Shown here in pieces: positions 17,634-26,351 of a stretch of DNA of 64,000 nt (position 1 is the first letter of the stretch; each line of letters starts with the position of its first letter). The notes under the pieces were generated by a model. That model worked only from the letters and a program-made list of their open reading frames with translations, was not told where the DNA came from and made no database searches. This DNA comes from Nocardia australiensis (lineage in GTDB: Bacteria > Actinomycetota > Actinomycetes > Mycobacteriales > Mycobacteriaceae), in contig NZ_JAJFZM010000001.1 in NCBI RefSeq assembly GCF_020733705.1, forward strand, positions 1,364,001 to 1,428,000, given 5' to 3'. The translations under genes and the position numbers were made by a program.

Positions 17634-18896
17634 ATGGCCGAGACATTCGCGGCGAATCCCAGCGAAATTGCTGGTCTGAGTAATCTTGTCGCCTCGATAG
17701 CTGGTGATGCCCTGCTGGCGTCCAACTTCGTGGCGAAGGAGGGGAAGGCGGCGGATTGGCTCCACGGGCCGATCATCGACACGCTGGTGGCCCCGATAAA
17801 TGATGCGGCCGACTGGATGTCCAAGCGCCACGCGGTGCTCGCGAATACCACCCTGGGCACTGGTACCGAGCTCAATAAGGCCGCCTGGATGTATCACAGC
17901 CAGGATCAGAAATCCTACGCCGCGTTGAACGCACATACCGAATCGAATCTCCCGGTGAATGACAGCGCCGAGGAGACCGGCGTGACCGCGCAATACGAAG
18001 GTGCCGCGACTTACCCGAAGCCGGAGTCTTTCAAACTCGAAGCGCCGGCGGCGAACAAAGAGGAGCTCGCAGGCCTCATCGCCGAAGTTTTCCCGGTGCT
18101 CGGCAGTGTGAACGAGTCCATCAAGAGCATCACTCGCGCGGCGGGAACCGAATATGATCCGCTGGTAACATGTTTGGAGCCGATTCCGGGAAACTGGTCC
18201 GAAATTCGCAGGCTCGGTGAGGTTTACAAGGCAGCCGGCAACGGGCTCGAGGCATGCGGTAAGAATCTCGAATCCGGAGTGAAGCGGATCGACGGTAGCA
18301 CGGACGGCAAACCCAATTGGGACGGTAAAGCCTCCGTAGCCTTCAGCGACTGGGCGACCAAGCAGGTCGCGGCAATGAAATGGGAAGGCCCGGTCGGCCG
18401 GATCGTCAGTGATTGTGCGGGCAAGGTCTCCGACGAGATCAGGAACGGCATCAAATTCATCCTCGAAAAGCTGTGGGGGATGCTCAACAAGTATGTCGAT
18501 TTCGACGACATCAAGGGCGCGCTCAAGTCGGTCGCCAATATCTTGTCCGCGGCAGTCCCGGGTCTCGGAGCTGCCCGCATCGCCAAGCTGGTCGTTGACA
18601 TCGGTTTCCTCATCAAGGCCGCCATCGATGTGGTCGACAAGATCAAAGAGCTTGCCGATGCCTTCAACAAGCTCCTCGACATCATCAAGGATCCGGCAGG
18701 CCAGTTGAAGGAGAACGCGAAACAGAAGCTGGACGAGGCCATCGCGCCGGTAACCAAGAAAATTGACGACGCGACCCGTAAGGCGGCCCTCGCCAAGGAT
18801 ATCGAACAAATTTCCCATTACGGCGACACCGTGAACCGCCCCACACAGTCGTATGACGCCGGGTCCGGCACCGCACCGTGGGAGAGCGCGGTATGA
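17634..18896 (+). CDS. ESX/type VII secretion-like long helical protein
   Basis: A 420-residue protein, almost all alpha-helical, with no signal peptide. The first 100 residues resemble EspC/WXG100-type secreted proteins. A central NWDGKASVAFSDWA gives a W-x-G turn between helices, and KYVDFDD near residue 285 fits the YxxxD/E export signal. The hydrophobic stretch VPGLGAARIAKLVVDIGFLIKAAIDVV follows. Unlike polymorphic-toxin relatives it ends without a recognisable toxin domain. It overlaps the next gene by 4 bp (ATGA). Export through a type VII system is inference; no ESX core gene is in the window. Confidence 0.7.
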   Translation: MAETFAANPSEIAGLSNLVASIAGDALLASNFVAKEGKAADWLHGPIIDTLVAPINDAADWMSKRHAVLANTTLGTGTELNKAAWMYHSQDQKSYAALNAHTESNLPVNDSAEETGVTAQYEGAATYPKPESFKLEAPAANKEELAGLIAEVFPVLGSVNESIKSITRAAGTEYDPLVTCLEPIPGNWSEIRRLGEVYKAAGNGLEACGKNLESGVKRIDGSTDGKPNWDGKASVAFSDWATKQVAAMKWEGPVGRIVSDCAGKVSDEIRNGIKFILEKLWGMLNKYVDFDDIKGALKSVANILSAAVPGLGAARIAKLVVDIGFLIKAAIDVVDKIKELADAFNKLLDIIKDPAGQLKENAKQKLDEAIAPVTKKIDDATRKAALAKDIEQISHYGDTVNRPTQSYDAGSGTAPWESAV

Positions 18897-19378
18897 CGAG
18901 ACCACAATGGGGCAGCATGCGGGAGCCCGACCTCGACCCTGAGGTGGAGGCCATCGCCCGGAAGGTCATGGACGCGGTAGACAATCTACGCACCGCCACG
19001 ATCCGACTGTCCAACATAGACATTGACGAACTCTTCGACGGTCCCACCGAGGTGACCGAGGAATTCATCTCGATGGTCGCCGGTATGGACACCGCGTCCC
19101 CGGCACTAGCGGCATACGCCGAACGAGTCAGTAACGGTGAATGCCGTTGGTGCGACATCGAAACCCTCGCCCACCCGGTACCACCGGAAGTCGCCGAGAT
19201 GAAGAGCTCGCCGCTGTTCATCTGGAAGTGGACCCCGGAACCCCCGCAAGCGCCCACACTGCCTCCGGCCCCCACCGAACCTCCCATCCGTCGTCCGCGA
19301 CCAGGCGAAACCGTGGTCGGCCCCAGCGACTGGCCGGATGACTTCGAGGATCACCCCGATGACCGGCGCTGGCGCTGA
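18893..19378 (+). CDS. Partner of the ESX-like protein, unknown function
   Basis: A 161-residue cytoplasmic-looking protein: an acidic helical N-terminal part (about 10-90), a CRWC cysteine pair near residue 85, and a Pro-rich C-terminal tail ending in an acidic/Arg stretch. ATG 18893 overlaps the previous stop (ATGA), so the two are coupled; an upstream in-frame start at 18878 is less likely. The arrangement suggests a chaperone, immunity-like or co-secreted partner. No family recognised. Confidence 0.72.
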   Translation: MTRPQWGSMREPDLDPEVEAIARKVMDAVDNLRTATIRLSNIDIDELFDGPTEVTEEFISMVAGMDTASPALAAYAERVSNGECRWCDIETLAHPVPPEVAEMKSSPLFIWKWTPEPPQAPTLPPAPTEPPIRRPRPGETVVGPSDWPDDFEDHPDDRRWR

Positions 19379-19458
19379 GACGCATTGTGCGGTGATTTCG
19401 CGTTTCGCGGTGCCGTTACAGTCGGTGGACTACTGCCGGTTTTCTCGAGGAGTTGGAT

Positions 19459-19989
19459 ATGGGGCGGTCCGGGAAAATGATCGGCCCGATGTCGCTGGTG
19501 TGGACGCTGGGTGTCCCGGTAGCGGCGGTGGCCTTCATGGCGGGCGCGCTGAACCTGGGTGCCGCGATAGTCCGTTCGACCGGTTCGCAAGTCGCCATGG
19601 CGCTGGTTCTTCCGGTGAGCGCATTGCTGGGCATGGGTGCGTGGATGCTCGTGCTAGCCGCCGCATGGCGGCTGCGCCGAAATTACCTGCGGCGGGCCGG
19701 GATCGCGATGTCTGCGGTGGTGGTCGAGTCGGATCTGCGATACAAGTACCGTTCGGGCACGCTCAACTTTGATTTGTGGCGGGTGCAGGTCGAGGCCCAG
19801 TTCCCGCACCCGGACTCGGGTGCGGATGCCCACGTGCAGAAGCAGTACCTCTACCCTCAATTCCGCGAGGTCAAAGCGCGAGCACTGGCCGAGCGACTGA
19901 GCGTCGGCTCCGCGGTTCCCGTTGTGGTCGGCAAGAATTCCGCATTGTTCGACATTCCCAAACGGCCCGTATGGGCCGATATCTGGTGA
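19459..19989 (+). CDS. Two-TM membrane protein, DUF3592-like
   Basis: A 176-residue protein with two N-terminal transmembrane helices (MSLVWTLGVPVAAVAFMAGAL; MALVLPVSALLGMGAWMLVLAAAW) followed by a cytoplasmic or external beta-rich domain starting RRNYLRRAGIAMSAVVVESD, reminiscent of DUF3592 proteins. GAGGAG lies 6 nt before the ATG at 19459; a TTG two codons earlier is too close to it. It is about 80 bp after the ESX-like pair and may belong to the same unit. Function unknown. Confidence 0.7.
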   Translation: MGRSGKMIGPMSLVWTLGVPVAAVAFMAGALNLGAAIVRSTGSQVAMALVLPVSALLGMGAWMLVLAAAWRLRRNYLRRAGIAMSAVVVESDLRYKYRSGTLNFDLWRVQVEAQFPHPDSGADAHVQKQYLYPQFREVKARALAERLSVGSAVPVVVGKNSALFDIPKRPVWADIW

Positions 19990-20155
19990 CCGTCGCCGAC
20001 TTCGGTTGTTGCCCTGTCATTTTCGGTTGTGGTCACTGTGTGGTCGTAGACCGACGCGATCAGGAGGCGAGTATTCATCGTGCTCAGGGATTTTCCTACG
20101 ACACACCACGGCCCTACGCATACCTGCGGCGGTGCGGGATGGATCATGAGAAATG

Positions 20156-20192
20156 ACGCGCGTCGGGCCGGTTGAATCGGACCGACGCGCGT
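20156..20192. terminator. Bidirectional terminator between convergent genes
   Basis: Perfect 11-bp stem ACGCGCGTCGG / CCGACGCGCGT with a 15-nt loop. It lies between the rightward membrane-protein gene and the leftward small exported-protein gene. Confidence 0.8.
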
Positions 20193-20202
20193 TACTGCAT
20201 CC

Positions 20203-20445
20203 TTACCGGGCAGAGCCGGTGGACAACGCCTCGGCGAGTGCGATCCACAGCTGCATTACGGGGCTGCAGGGCAGTTGCGGCGGCGCGCACCCGATGCCCG
20301 CAGACCCGCTGGATCCGCCCGACCCGCTCGAAGCCACCCCGCCCATAGTCGGCGCGGGTGCGGCGGACGCCGACGTCGCGCTGACGAGCTGACCGGGAAT
20401 GAGAAATGCGCAGGCAAAGGCAACGCCGGCAATCGAACGCCTCAT
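20203..20445 (-). CDS. Small exported protein, Ser/Gly-rich
   Basis: An 80-residue protein with a clear Sec signal peptide (MRRSIAGVAFACAFLIPGQLVSATSASA, cleavage after ASA), a short Ser/Gly-rich linker, and a C-terminal part with two cysteines (IGCAPPQLPC) that could form a disulfide. ATG 20445 has AGAAGG upstream; an ATG at 20460 would add five residues. Function unknown. It ends next to the bidirectional terminator. Confidence 0.6.
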   Translation of the reverse strand: MRRSIAGVAFACAFLIPGQLVSATSASAAPAPTMGGVASSGSGGSSGSAGIGCAPPQLPCSPVMQLWIALAEALSTGSAR

Positions 20446-20634
20446 AGGACCTTCTTTCATGACCCAGGAGGCGAGGGCCTCCTCTGGTTCCGAACGCTAT
20501 CGGTCGAGAGATTTGCTTCGTAGACCCGAATTCCGGGGGACGAGCGGGTCTGGGCATCTTGTCGGACAAGCACCACTTTTAAGCCTGGGCTGTTTATTGG
20601 ACCCGTCGCGTGCGGTATCGGCCTGATCCGTCCG

Positions 20635-21558
20635 TCAGAACTCCGGCCCGCTCCCACACTCCGCCGGCACCGGCTGCCCGGGATCCAGCGCGTTCAGGAT
20701 CATCGAGTCCACGCTCGGGTCGTAGGCCAGGCCGCTGTGCCCGACCAGGTCGTCCCGGCACTGGTCCTGGACGACGATGTCGGTGACGCCACGCTCGTCT
20801 ATGGCCGCGGCGGAGGGCGGGGACACCGTTGAGTCATGCACCGACACGATGGTGGTGTAGCGAATGCCGGGCCGGGCGATCGGGCCGTCGTGCAGCCGGG
20901 CCAGCGCGGCCGAGCCGGGGGAGACGTCCTCACAGATCCCGCATATGCCCGCGACTACCCCGCGTAGCCCGAGCCGTGTCGCGCTGCCGACCAGTCCGCC
21001 GGTGACTCCGTGTGTGGGTGGCGCCAAGGCGACGACCGTACCGATCCGGTCAGCCGCTGCGGGGTCGGACTTCGCGAGGTAAAGCGAAACGAACGCGCCA
21101 CCGGAATGCCCGACGAGGTCGACCTCGGCGGCGCCGGTCTCGGCACGCACCCTGTCGATGAAGGTGGATACCTGCGGCACGGACACGGACACCCCGGCGA
21201 TGCCGCCGTCGAAGGCGTTGGTCCCGCCATAATTCAGGGAGTACACGCAGTACCCGGCATTCGCCAGTTTCGGCCCGATATGCGCGAACGCGTTGTACTG
21301 ATTGGCGGGCAAGCCGTGCACGAGCACCACCGGCCGCGGATGGGCCGCCGACGGTGTGCACGGCACGTTCACGCCAGGCGGCGATTGCGCGGGGTCCTGC
21401 CCGGACGTCACGAACCAAACTTCGCGGGCGATCATCTCCTCGAAAGTCGCCTCCGGTTGCGGACCGGCGGCTGCGGCAGTGCCGGGCGCGACCGCGTTCG
21501 GTCCCAAGGCAATCAAGATGGCGGCGAGGATGGGGCCAACGTATCCGTGTGTTCCCAT
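20635..21558 (-). CDS. Secreted class-2 lipase / alpha/beta hydrolase
   Basis: A 307-residue exported lipase: signal peptide starting MGTHGYVGPILAAILIALGP, oxyanion-loop VVLVHGLPANQYNAF, nucleophile elbow VDLVGHSGGAF, and late Asp/His candidates in VSVHDSTVSP and LVGHSGLAYDP. This is the lipase class 2 / EstA-like pattern. Nocardial and mycobacterial relatives hydrolyse lipid esters outside the cell. ATG 21558 has GGGAG 6 nt upstream; the further ATG at 21603 lacks one and would bury the signal peptide. Confidence 0.88.
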   Translation of the reverse strand: MGTHGYVGPILAAILIALGPNAVAPGTAAAAGPQPEATFEEMIAREVWFVTSGQDPAQSPPGVNVPCTPSAAHPRPVVLVHGLPANQYNAFAHIGPKLANAGYCVYSLNYGGTNAFDGGIAGVSVSVPQVSTFIDRVRAETGAAEVDLVGHSGGAFVSLYLAKSDPAAADRIGTVVALAPPTHGVTGGLVGSATRLGLRGVVAGICGICEDVSPGSAALARLHDGPIARPGIRYTTIVSVHDSTVSPPSAAAIDERGVTDIVVQDQCRDDLVGHSGLAYDPSVDSMILNALDPGQPVPAECGSGPEF

Positions 21559-21828
21559 ATCGAACTCCCAGGAACGAACGAACTTTTCTCTAAGTTTAGT
21601 CATATAAAATCCTCCGAGCTGGGGGGTGCTCGTTCGAGGAGCCCGCTACCGCCAGTCGGCGGTCGGCCTGAACATGATCATGATCGCGCTCATCCATTTC
21701 GTGATCAACGAGCAGGCCCCGGAGCCTCCACGTAACGCTCAGCTATCCAACCGCGACGTCCTTGGTGACATATGGCCCGTCGGGGGGCTTGTCCGTCCAC
21801 TTATCGGTTATTGGAATGGGATCAGGAC

Positions 21829-23508
21829 ATGGCTCTTCGCGAGTTTTTTGCGCGGCATCGTATTGCCTCGACCGTCGCCGCGCCAGCGGTATTGGGAGTA
21901 GCGGCCGTCGTTGCCGCTTCCTTTGCACTGACATCGACGCCGCAATCAGTGGACACACGGCTCAAGTCGTCGGTCACCGAATGCCACGACATGGTGTCGA
22001 TTTCGGTAGCCGGCCGCAATGATTCGCCGAATGCGGAGACCACGAAAATGCTGGTCGGACCCAATGGTGAGGAATTGCCTGCCGCGCTATCGGACGATTA
22101 TCACAGCACCTGGGTCGATCCGGTCGTCAACGCACCGGCCGATGACGTCGATCCAGGTTCCTATGCGGCCGTCTACATTGCTTATCCGGCCGATATGGCC
22201 ACCTACGAGGACGCCGTCAACACCGGTGTCGCCAATACCGAACAGGTGATGCGGGAGATCACACAAGCCTGCCCCGACACCAAGTTCTCGATCGTCGGTT
22301 ACAGCGAGGGCGCCGACGTCGTCCGCCGCGTCGCGATGACAATCGGTAATCAGGACGCCGACAAGGACGGCGGATACGGGATCGTCGATCCGGCCGATAT
22401 CGTCGGTGTCGTCATCCTCGCCGACGCGGGTCGCTCGACGGGTGAGGGGCCCTTCCCTGGCGCGAAGGACCCGAATCATCCCGACGGATTCGACCAGCAA
22501 TATCAGAACGGCGGGAAACCGGCTCCCGGCCAGGGTGCGCTGCCCGGAACCAGCGGTGACTTCGGTGCGCTGAACGGCAAGATCGCGTCGTTCTGCTCCG
22601 ACGGTGATCTCACTTGCGCCGCACCGCAGAACATTTCGCTGCTCCAGTTGGCGGTGAATGTGGGCAGGCAGGTGAATATCGACGCGCTCCAACGAGACGG
22701 GCTCACGCCCGCGACCGGGCAGGATGTCGCGGTTGCCCTCAGCCGTATCGCGTTTGCGGCGTTCACCGATGTTCAGTCGCAGCCGAATTGGATGCAGAGC
22801 GACGAGACTTTTCTCCAGGTGCTGCTGAGGGTGTCGGATCCGGCATACAAGCCTGGTGAGGCGCCGAAGACACCAGTGCAGGCGGATTCGATCTCGACCA
22901 ACGATATGTCGCCGCTGGCTTATCTGCCGCAGAAGGTGCTCAACGAGTTCATCGGTCTCATTGTGACCAACCAGAATACGATTCCGGTGATCATGAGCGA
23001 CCCGTATCAGCTCACGCTCGGACCGAATGGCACCGGACATCATTTCGACTACTGGCGTGACTCCGACTCCGCCAACGGTAAGCCACTGACCTCCGCCGAA
23101 TACGCGGCCGCCTGGCTCACGCATTTGGCGAAGCAGGCGCAGGCAGGGCAGCCGGTCGACACGACGTCCAAGCCGGAGGCCGCGGACCTCGCCGCCGCGT
23201 ACGAGGCGGCCACCACCTCAGCGACGCCGACGGGCACACCATCGAAGACCGCGTCACCGACAACCACAAGTGCTGCCCCGACCAAAACCGCTGAACCGAC
23301 GACCACGCCGCCGTCGACTTCAGTGACGCCGTCGACTTCAGTGACGCCATCCGAAACACCCAGCGCGACAGTCACTCCGGAGGTGACAACCCCACCGGCC
23401 CGCTCTTCGGTCGCAGCACCAGTCGAGACCACGAAGCCGACCACAACCACCGAATCGACCACCACGACAACACAATCCGCAGCGCCGACCACCACCGATG
23501 CGAAATGA
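21829..23508 (+). CDS. Cutinase-family esterase with Thr/Pro-rich C-terminal tail
   Basis: A 559-residue secreted protein: N-terminal signal/anchor helix (AAPAVLGVAAVVAASFAL), an alpha/beta hydrolase domain with nucleophile motif VGYSEGADVVRR (GYSEG replacing the usual GYSQG) and a likely catalytic His in TGHHFDYWRD, then about 120 residues of Thr/Pro/Ser repeats. Such tails usually span or attach to the cell wall and are often O-mannosylated in this group (inference). It acts on esters outside the membrane. The ATG was chosen because the signal sequence begins directly after it. Confidence 0.85.
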   Translation: MALREFFARHRIASTVAAPAVLGVAAVVAASFALTSTPQSVDTRLKSSVTECHDMVSISVAGRNDSPNAETTKMLVGPNGEELPAALSDDYHSTWVDPVVNAPADDVDPGSYAAVYIAYPADMATYEDAVNTGVANTEQVMREITQACPDTKFSIVGYSEGADVVRRVAMTIGNQDADKDGGYGIVDPADIVGVVILADAGRSTGEGPFPGAKDPNHPDGFDQQYQNGGKPAPGQGALPGTSGDFGALNGKIASFCSDGDLTCAAPQNISLLQLAVNVGRQVNIDALQRDGLTPATGQDVAVALSRIAFAAFTDVQSQPNWMQSDETFLQVLLRVSDPAYKPGEAPKTPVQADSISTNDMSPLAYLPQKVLNEFIGLIVTNQNTIPVIMSDPYQLTLGPNGTGHHFDYWRDSDSANGKPLTSAEYAAAWLTHLAKQAQAGQPVDTTSKPEAADLAAAYEAATTSATPTGTPSKTASPTTTSAAPTKTAEPTTTPPSTSVTPSTSVTPSETPSATVTPEVTTPPARSSVAAPVETTKPTTTTESTTTTTQSAAPTTTDAK

Positions 23509-23549
23509 GTTAGGTGCTGGGTTGTTTGGCAGCGCCTGCGGCGCCGCGT

Positions 23550-23641
23550 GTTCGCGGCCCCCTATGGCTCGCGTCCGAGGGACAAATACTTGCTCCTGCG
23601 TCGCATCGTATTTGCCCCTCGGACGCGAGCCGGCCGCGAAC
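23550..23641. repeat. Hairpin of repeat unit 1 (92 nt)
   Basis: Arms: GTTCGCGGCC with GGCCGCGAAC (10 bp), a 6-nt one-sided bulge, GGCTCGCGTCCGAGG with CCTCGGACGCGAGCC (15 bp), a 2x2 mismatch, CAAATAC with GTATTTG (7 bp), and an 18-nt loop. Confidence 0.85.
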
Positions 23642-23880
23642 TCTAGTGCTCGATCTCGCTACGCTCGAAAACTGGTGTCGCGCCCAGTGGGTGCGCAAGT
23701 GGGCTCGTGCGGCACCGACCGATTCTGTACACAGTTGGGCACCTGTGCTCGGTAGCCGCGAGGACTGGATCTTGCTGCGAGACTGTGTCGTGGCGGGGCG
23801 CGTGGGCCTGGTCGCGGGGGGACCCGGGGTTTGGGTAGTCCAGTGAGGTTTGCTGTGTTTATTGGCCGCTGGCGCGGCGT

Positions 23881-23971
23881 GTTCGCGGCCCCTAAGGCTC
23901 ACGTCCGAGGGACAAATACTTGCTCCTGCGTCGCATCGTATTTGCCCCTCGGACGCGAGCCGGCCGCGAAC
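23881..23971. repeat. Hairpin of repeat unit 2 (91 nt)
   Basis: Same structure as in unit 1. It differs by one G-to-A change in the left 15-bp arm (making an A-C mismatch) and a bulge of 5 instead of 6 nt; the loop sequence is identical. Confidence 0.85.
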
Positions 23972-24452
23972 TCTAGTGCTCGATCTCGCTTCGCTCGAAA
24001 ACTGGTGTCGTGGCGAGTGGGTGCGCAAGTGGGCTCGTGCGGCACCGACCGATTCTGTACACAGATAGGTGCCTGTGTTTTGGTAGCTGAGGGGGCTCGA
24101 TCTTGCTGCGAAACTGTGTCGTGGCGAGTGGGTGCGTATGGGTGGGCTCGTGCGGCACCGACTGTTTCTGTACACAGTTAGGTCGGGTTCGCTGCTTGGG
24201 CGTCTGGGGGCATGTCTCGCAACGCTGTCAGCGGCGACAGGGAGTCGGCACGAGCCGGTCCAGCTGTGGTTGCTCGGGCTGAGTTCGGGAACCCTCGCAT
24301 TGACCGGCGCTGCGACCTTCGATTTCGGTTGGGCCGCAAGAACATGCGCCCGTTGAGATGATCGGGTGCCCGGTCGTTGTTGTTATCCGCACAGGGCTCC
24401 CGATCGAGCGAAAAGTGAGCGATGTCGTGCCTGTTGGAAGAGTGGCAACTCG

Positions 24453-25349
24453 GTGACCAGGCGTGGGTGGACGCTGTTTCTTGCGATGGGTGTCATCTGG
24501 GGTGTGCCGTACGCGATGATTCACGTCGCGGTGCGAGATTTCGATCCGATGGTGGTGGCATTCGGGCGGACGTTCATCGGCGCGCTGATCCTGTTGCCGA
24601 TCGCGGTGTACAGCAAAACGCTCGCCCCGGTCTTTCGGCGGTGGCGTCCGCTGCTGCTGTACACGCTGGTCGAGATCACCGGGCCGTGGTTTCTGATCGG
24701 GTATGCGGAGACCACGTTGAACAGTTCTACGGTCGGGCTGTTGATCGCGGCGGTGCCGTTGATCGCGGTGGTCATCGTCACCAAGCTCGGCCACGACCGC
24801 TTCGACCGACGCCGGACCGGCGGGCTGATCATCGGGTTCGCGGGGGTGGCGGCGCTGGTTGGACTCGATGTCGATCTGGCGCATCCGGCGGCGATCGGCG
24901 CGATCGCATTGACCACGATCGGCTACGCGGTCGGCCCGATCGTGGTCAACCGCGCGCTGGCCGGTCTACCGCCGCTCGGCGTGGTCACCGCGTCGCTGCT
25001 GCTCGCGACCGCGATCTACGCACCGTTCGCGGGACTGCTCTGGCCCGCGCGGATCACCGCCGACGCTGCCTGGTCGGTGCTTGGTCTGGCCGTAATCTGC
25101 ACGGCGGCGGCGTTCTTGGTGTTCTTCGCGCTGATCGGCGAGGTCGGTCCGGCCCGGGCGACGGTGGTCACCTACATCAATCCGGCCGTCGCAATCCTGC
25201 TCGGGGTCACGGCTCTCGACGAACCGTTGACCATCGGTATGGCGATCGGATTCCCGCTGGTCATCCTCGGTTCAGTGCTCGGCACCGCACGTACTCGCGA
25301 TGCCGATGCGAAGCTCGCCGATCCCCCTGAGCCGATCGGATGTGGATGA
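24453..25349 (+). CDS. EamA-family drug/metabolite transporter
   Basis: A 298-residue protein with ten hydrophobic helices in two homologous EamA halves (starting WTLFLAMGVIWGVPYAMIHVAV and IGAIALTTIGYAVGPIVVNRAL). It lies in the inner membrane and probably exports small metabolites. The GTG start (24453) gives VTRRGWTLF, matching the usual short cytoplasmic N-terminus; GGAAGAG lies upstream. The longer frame from 24366 would add 29 Cys/Arg-rich residues and is rejected. Substrate unknown. Confidence 0.85.
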   Translation: MTRRGWTLFLAMGVIWGVPYAMIHVAVRDFDPMVVAFGRTFIGALILLPIAVYSKTLAPVFRRWRPLLLYTLVEITGPWFLIGYAETTLNSSTVGLLIAAVPLIAVVIVTKLGHDRFDRRRTGGLIIGFAGVAALVGLDVDLAHPAAIGAIALTTIGYAVGPIVVNRALAGLPPLGVVTASLLLATAIYAPFAGLLWPARITADAAWSVLGLAVICTAAAFLVFFALIGEVGPARATVVTYINPAVAILLGVTALDEPLTIGMAIGFPLVILGSVLGTARTRDADAKLADPPEPIGCG

Positions 25350-25356
25350 TGGTCGG

Positions 25357-26004
25357 ATGGACACCATCATTCCCGCCGATGTCGATCAGACCCGTAGCGC
25401 CTATGACGACGTTGCTGTCGTCTACACCGAACTCTTCAAGGACATTCTCGCGACGATGCCGTTCGATCGGGCAATGCTCGCCGCGTTCGCGGATTTGGTG
25501 CGGGCGAATGGTGGCGGTCCGGTGGCCGATATCGGTTGTGGGCCGGGGCGGATTACCGCGCATCTGGCGAAGCTCGAGCTCGATCCGTTCGGGATCGATC
25601 TATCCCTGCGGATGATCGAGTTGGCGCGCCAGGCGTACCCGCAGCTGCGGTTCGACACGGGGTCTATGGAGAGTCTCGCGATCGACGATGCCAAGCTCGC
25701 GGGGATCGTGGCCTGGTATTCGCTCATTCATTTGCCTCCCGAGCGCGTGCCCGGGGTGTTGACCGAGTTCTATCGGGTACTCGAACCGGGAGGGTACGCG
25801 CTGCTGGGCTTTTTTGCCGCGGACGCTTCGGATGCGGTGGAAGCGTTCGACCACAAGGTGACTCGCGCCTACCGATGGTCGCCGCAACGGCTGTCCGGAC
25901 TGCTGGATGCGGCCGGATTCGCGACAGTGGCGCAGCTGGTTCGTCGCCCGGAGGACGGAGAGCGATTCCTACAGGGCTCCCTGCTGGTAGTAAAGGACCG
26001 GTGA
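25357..26004 (+). CDS. Class I SAM-dependent methyltransferase
   Basis: A 215-residue protein with motif I VADIGCGPGRITAHL, an acidic residue at the end of strand beta-2 (FGIDLSLRMIELAR), motif IV IVAWYSLIHLPPERV and motif LEPGGYALLGFFA. It resembles the small-molecule methyltransferase_25/11 group. It starts 8 bp after the EamA stop and is probably co-transcribed with it. The ATG was chosen from the family start; its Shine-Dalgarno is weak. Substrate unknown. Confidence 0.85.
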   Translation: MDTIIPADVDQTRSAYDDVAVVYTELFKDILATMPFDRAMLAAFADLVRANGGGPVADIGCGPGRITAHLAKLELDPFGIDLSLRMIELARQAYPQLRFDTGSMESLAIDDAKLAGIVAWYSLIHLPPERVPGVLTEFYRVLEPGGYALLGFFAADASDAVEAFDHKVTRAYRWSPQRLSGLLDAAGFATVAQLVRRPEDGERFLQGSLLVVKDR

Positions 26005-26100
26005 TTCGGCGAACTCGGGCCAACCGGCCCGGGTAAGTTGAGCAGATCGCGTCGGATTCCGCACTGATCGACGGCGTCCCGCATTCCGCCGAGCCCCGGA

Positions 26101-26325
26101 CTTCGTGGAATCCGCCCCGGTCCGGCCGCGCGCGCGAGGAGCTCGCCGCAGTCGGATTACGACGATCAGGATGTCAACGGCAACAGGGTGGGCGCGATCC
26201 TGTGCAACCTGGCCACCGACGTGGCCGACCCGACCGAACGGCTGCGTGTGGTCAGCGAATCGATGCGGCGTAGACGGCCGTCTACAACTCACTGTCGGGC
26301 GCCGCGCTATATAAAACGAGGGCTA
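26101..26325 (+). pseudogene. Remnant of a wax ester synthase / diacylglycerol acyltransferase gene
   Basis: In frame from 26161 the DNA reads DVNGNRVGAILCNLATDVAD and then PTERLRVVSESMRR, the conserved C-terminal core of WS/DGAT enzymes. After 26271 the homology jumps to another frame (AVYNSLSGAALY), so there is a frameshift or small deletion. There is no HHxxxDG active-site region and no start codon in context. WS/DGAT enzymes make storage triacylglycerol; this copy cannot. Confidence 0.6.
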
Positions 26326-26337
26326 TCCCAGCAAAAC

Positions 26338-26351
26338 TAGAACGTGTTACT
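26338..26351. promoter_or_regulatory. KstR-like operator upstream of the nitronate monooxygenase gene
   Basis: TAGAACGTGTTACT keeps the AAC-N2-GTT core and the leading T of the cholesterol regulator KstR consensus (TnnAACnnGTTnnA, recalled); the last position differs. It lies 171 bp before the gene. Confidence 0.4.

Larger units (their letters stand above)
23541..24190. repeat. Two-copy 330-bp tandem repeat with large hairpins, non-coding
   Basis: Unit 1 (about 23541-23870) and unit 2 (about 23871-24190) align at an offset of 330-331 bp with long identical runs, for example around 23581-23647 versus 23911-23977. A shorter sub-repeat of roughly 90 bp inside the unit recurs a third time at about 24096-24183. 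Each unit carries one long hairpin, listed separately. Frames across it are low-complexity artefacts. No transposase, target duplication or tRNA is visible. The remainder to 24452 holds nothing recognisable. Confidence 0.85.

Noticed and set aside
23514..24181. Open frames across the tandem repeat (110-221 codons)
   Set aside because: Low-complexity Arg/Ser-rich translations without ribosome sites, present on both strands because of the hairpins.
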